Source of the DNA: Nitratifractor sp.
GTDB lineage: Bacteria > Campylobacterota > Campylobacteria > Campylobacterales > Sulfurovaceae
Direction: 5' to 3'
Assembly: GCA_015491955.1 (NCBI GenBank)
Contig: WGFZ01000090.1
Span: 1-34,804 of the forward strand
DNA length: 34,804 bases
Part shown: positions 34,082 to 34,804 of the stretch, one piece after another
Layout: each line of letters begins with the position of its first letter
Position numbering within the stretch: the first letter of the stretch is position 1
Notes under the pieces: model-generated
What the model saw: the letters and a program-made list of their open reading frames with translations, nothing else
Told to the model about the DNA's origin: nothing
Database searches by the model: none
Made by a program: the position numbers and the translations under genes

Positions 34082-34804
34082 ATGCAAAGACGTGATTTTT
34101 TTAAAACTATCTCTATTGCTACTATTGCAGGACTTACTACTACACAAATACCATTATTAGCTAAAGAGATTAGTCCCAAAACACAAGAGAAAATATCAGA
34201 TGAAAAACGACGCTTTCACGTTGTATATGATTTTGATATAAAAAATCCAAATGGTAAAGGGGCTTATCCTGCCCAGCTTTGGAATCCTATGCCATATAAA
34301 GCTCCTTGGCAAAATGTAAGAGTCTTAAACTTTAATGGAGACTATGATAGCTTTAATATAAATGATGATAATAGTTATGATGCTAATATCTTCTATGCAA
34401 AATGGGATAAATCCAATAAGAGTAAAAGAGTTCATATAGAGATGGAGATTGAGACTAGTTATCGTCAAGTTCCAATTAAAGATATAGAGATAGCTAGTAA
34501 AAAGAATCTTCCTATTCCATCTGAGGTTAAACGCTTTTTAAAGCCAACTACTCACATTCCAACTAATGGTAAGCTAAAAGCTAAAGCCAATGAGCTTACA
34601 AAGGGAGTTAGTGATAGGTTTGAGAAGGTAAAAAGAGTCTATGATTGGGTAACAAAGACTACATTTAGAGACCCAAAGGTTGTTGGTTGTGGAAGTGGTG
34701 ATGCTGGTAAAATGATGAATAGTGGATATTTTGGTGGTAAATGTACCGATATTAGCTCTTTATTTGTAGCTCTTCTTCGCTCTTGTGGTATTCCTGCTAG
34801 AGAG
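34082..34804 (+). CDS. Tat-exported transglutaminase-like cysteine protein, truncated at window edge
   Basis: The visible 241 residues begin MQRRDFFKTISIATIAGL, a twin-arginine signal (RRDFFK) with hydrophobic core and a cleavage region near ALA-like LLAKE, so the folded protein is exported to the periplasm. The middle is beta-rich (YPAQLWNPMPYKAPWQNV). The transglutaminase-core region starts about residue 175 (RFEKVKRVYDWV) and includes the catalytic Cys221 in YFGGKCTDISSLFVALLRSC followed by GIPARE. The His and Asp of the triad would be beyond the edge. AAGGA precedes the ATG. Function may be peptide or isopeptide cleavage rather than crosslinking; nothing in the context decides. Confidence 0.85.
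   Translation, partial: MQRRDFFKTISIATIAGLTTTQIPLLAKEISPKTQEKISDEKRRFHVVYDFDIKNPNGKGAYPAQLWNPMPYKAPWQNVRVLNFNGDYDSFNINDDNSYDANIFYAKWDKSNKSKRVHIEMEIETSYRQVPIKDIEIASKKNLPIPSEVKRFLKPTTHIPTNGKLKAKANELTKGVSDRFEKVKRVYDWVTKTTFRDPKVVGCGSGDAGKMMNSGYFGGKCTDISSLFVALLRSCGIPARE

Overview
The window is AT-rich chromosomal DNA from a member of the Campylobacterota (Epsilonproteobacteria), probably a free-living nitrate-using lineage such as the Sulfurovum/Sulfurimonas group; the genus cannot be settled from sequence reading alone. The main evidence is gene order and protein type: an HsrA/CosR-type response regulator next to folB, plsY, a YfhL-type ferredoxin and a Ppx/GppA phosphatase, and the block M23 peptidase-lpxC-tsaB-like-thrB-ylxR-infB-rbfA-rimP. 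Both recall the Campylobacter jejuni chromosome (from memory, not searched).

Layout. (1) 1-3870, minus strand: one end of a type I restriction-modification locus with hsdR, a 36-codon ORF coupled to it, a shortened Abi-like ORF, a solitary PemK/MazF-like toxin and the first codons of hsdS. hsdM must lie outside the window. (2) 4051-6763, plus: groES-groEL under a good sigma70 promoter, then an unknown membrane protein. (3) 7101-17258, minus: a tightly packed 11-gene run from nadA to rimP (NAD synthesis, DHH phosphoesterase, M23 peptidase, lipid A synthesis, threonine synthesis, translation initiation and ribosome maturation). (4) 17372-22212, plus: plsY-folB, then hsrA, a histidine kinase, ferredoxin and ppx/gppA. 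(5) 22224-24131, minus: two small unknowns, rsmG and ribA; hemB and gdhA run the other way. (6) 26662-31636: a nitrate/nitrite assimilation cluster with nirA divergent from a NarK-type transporter, followed by a PP2C phosphatase-Ser/Thr kinase fusion. gdhA, convergent with nirA, would take up the ammonium produced. (7) 31728-33873: a selenium pair, mnmH (selU) and selD, overlapping tail to tail. (8) From 34082 to the edge: a Tat-exported transglutaminase-like protein, cut by the window end.

Most notable points: selD carries an in-frame UGA read as selenocysteine at codon 19, with a bSECIS-like hairpin just after it, so a naive ORF call loses the catalytic N-terminus. mnmH has no ATG, GTG or TTG start that keeps its rhodanese N-terminus; a good Shine-Dalgarno points to ATC. 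The HsrA-type regulator keeps Asp51 and is followed by a histidine kinase overlapping its 3' end, unlike the orphan regulators of Helicobacter. The hsdR-linked accessory ORFs form a coupled chain, and a perfect-consensus promoter fires antisense into the toxin gene. The nitrate transporter is paired with a membrane-anchored phosphatase-kinase fusion whose target is unknown.
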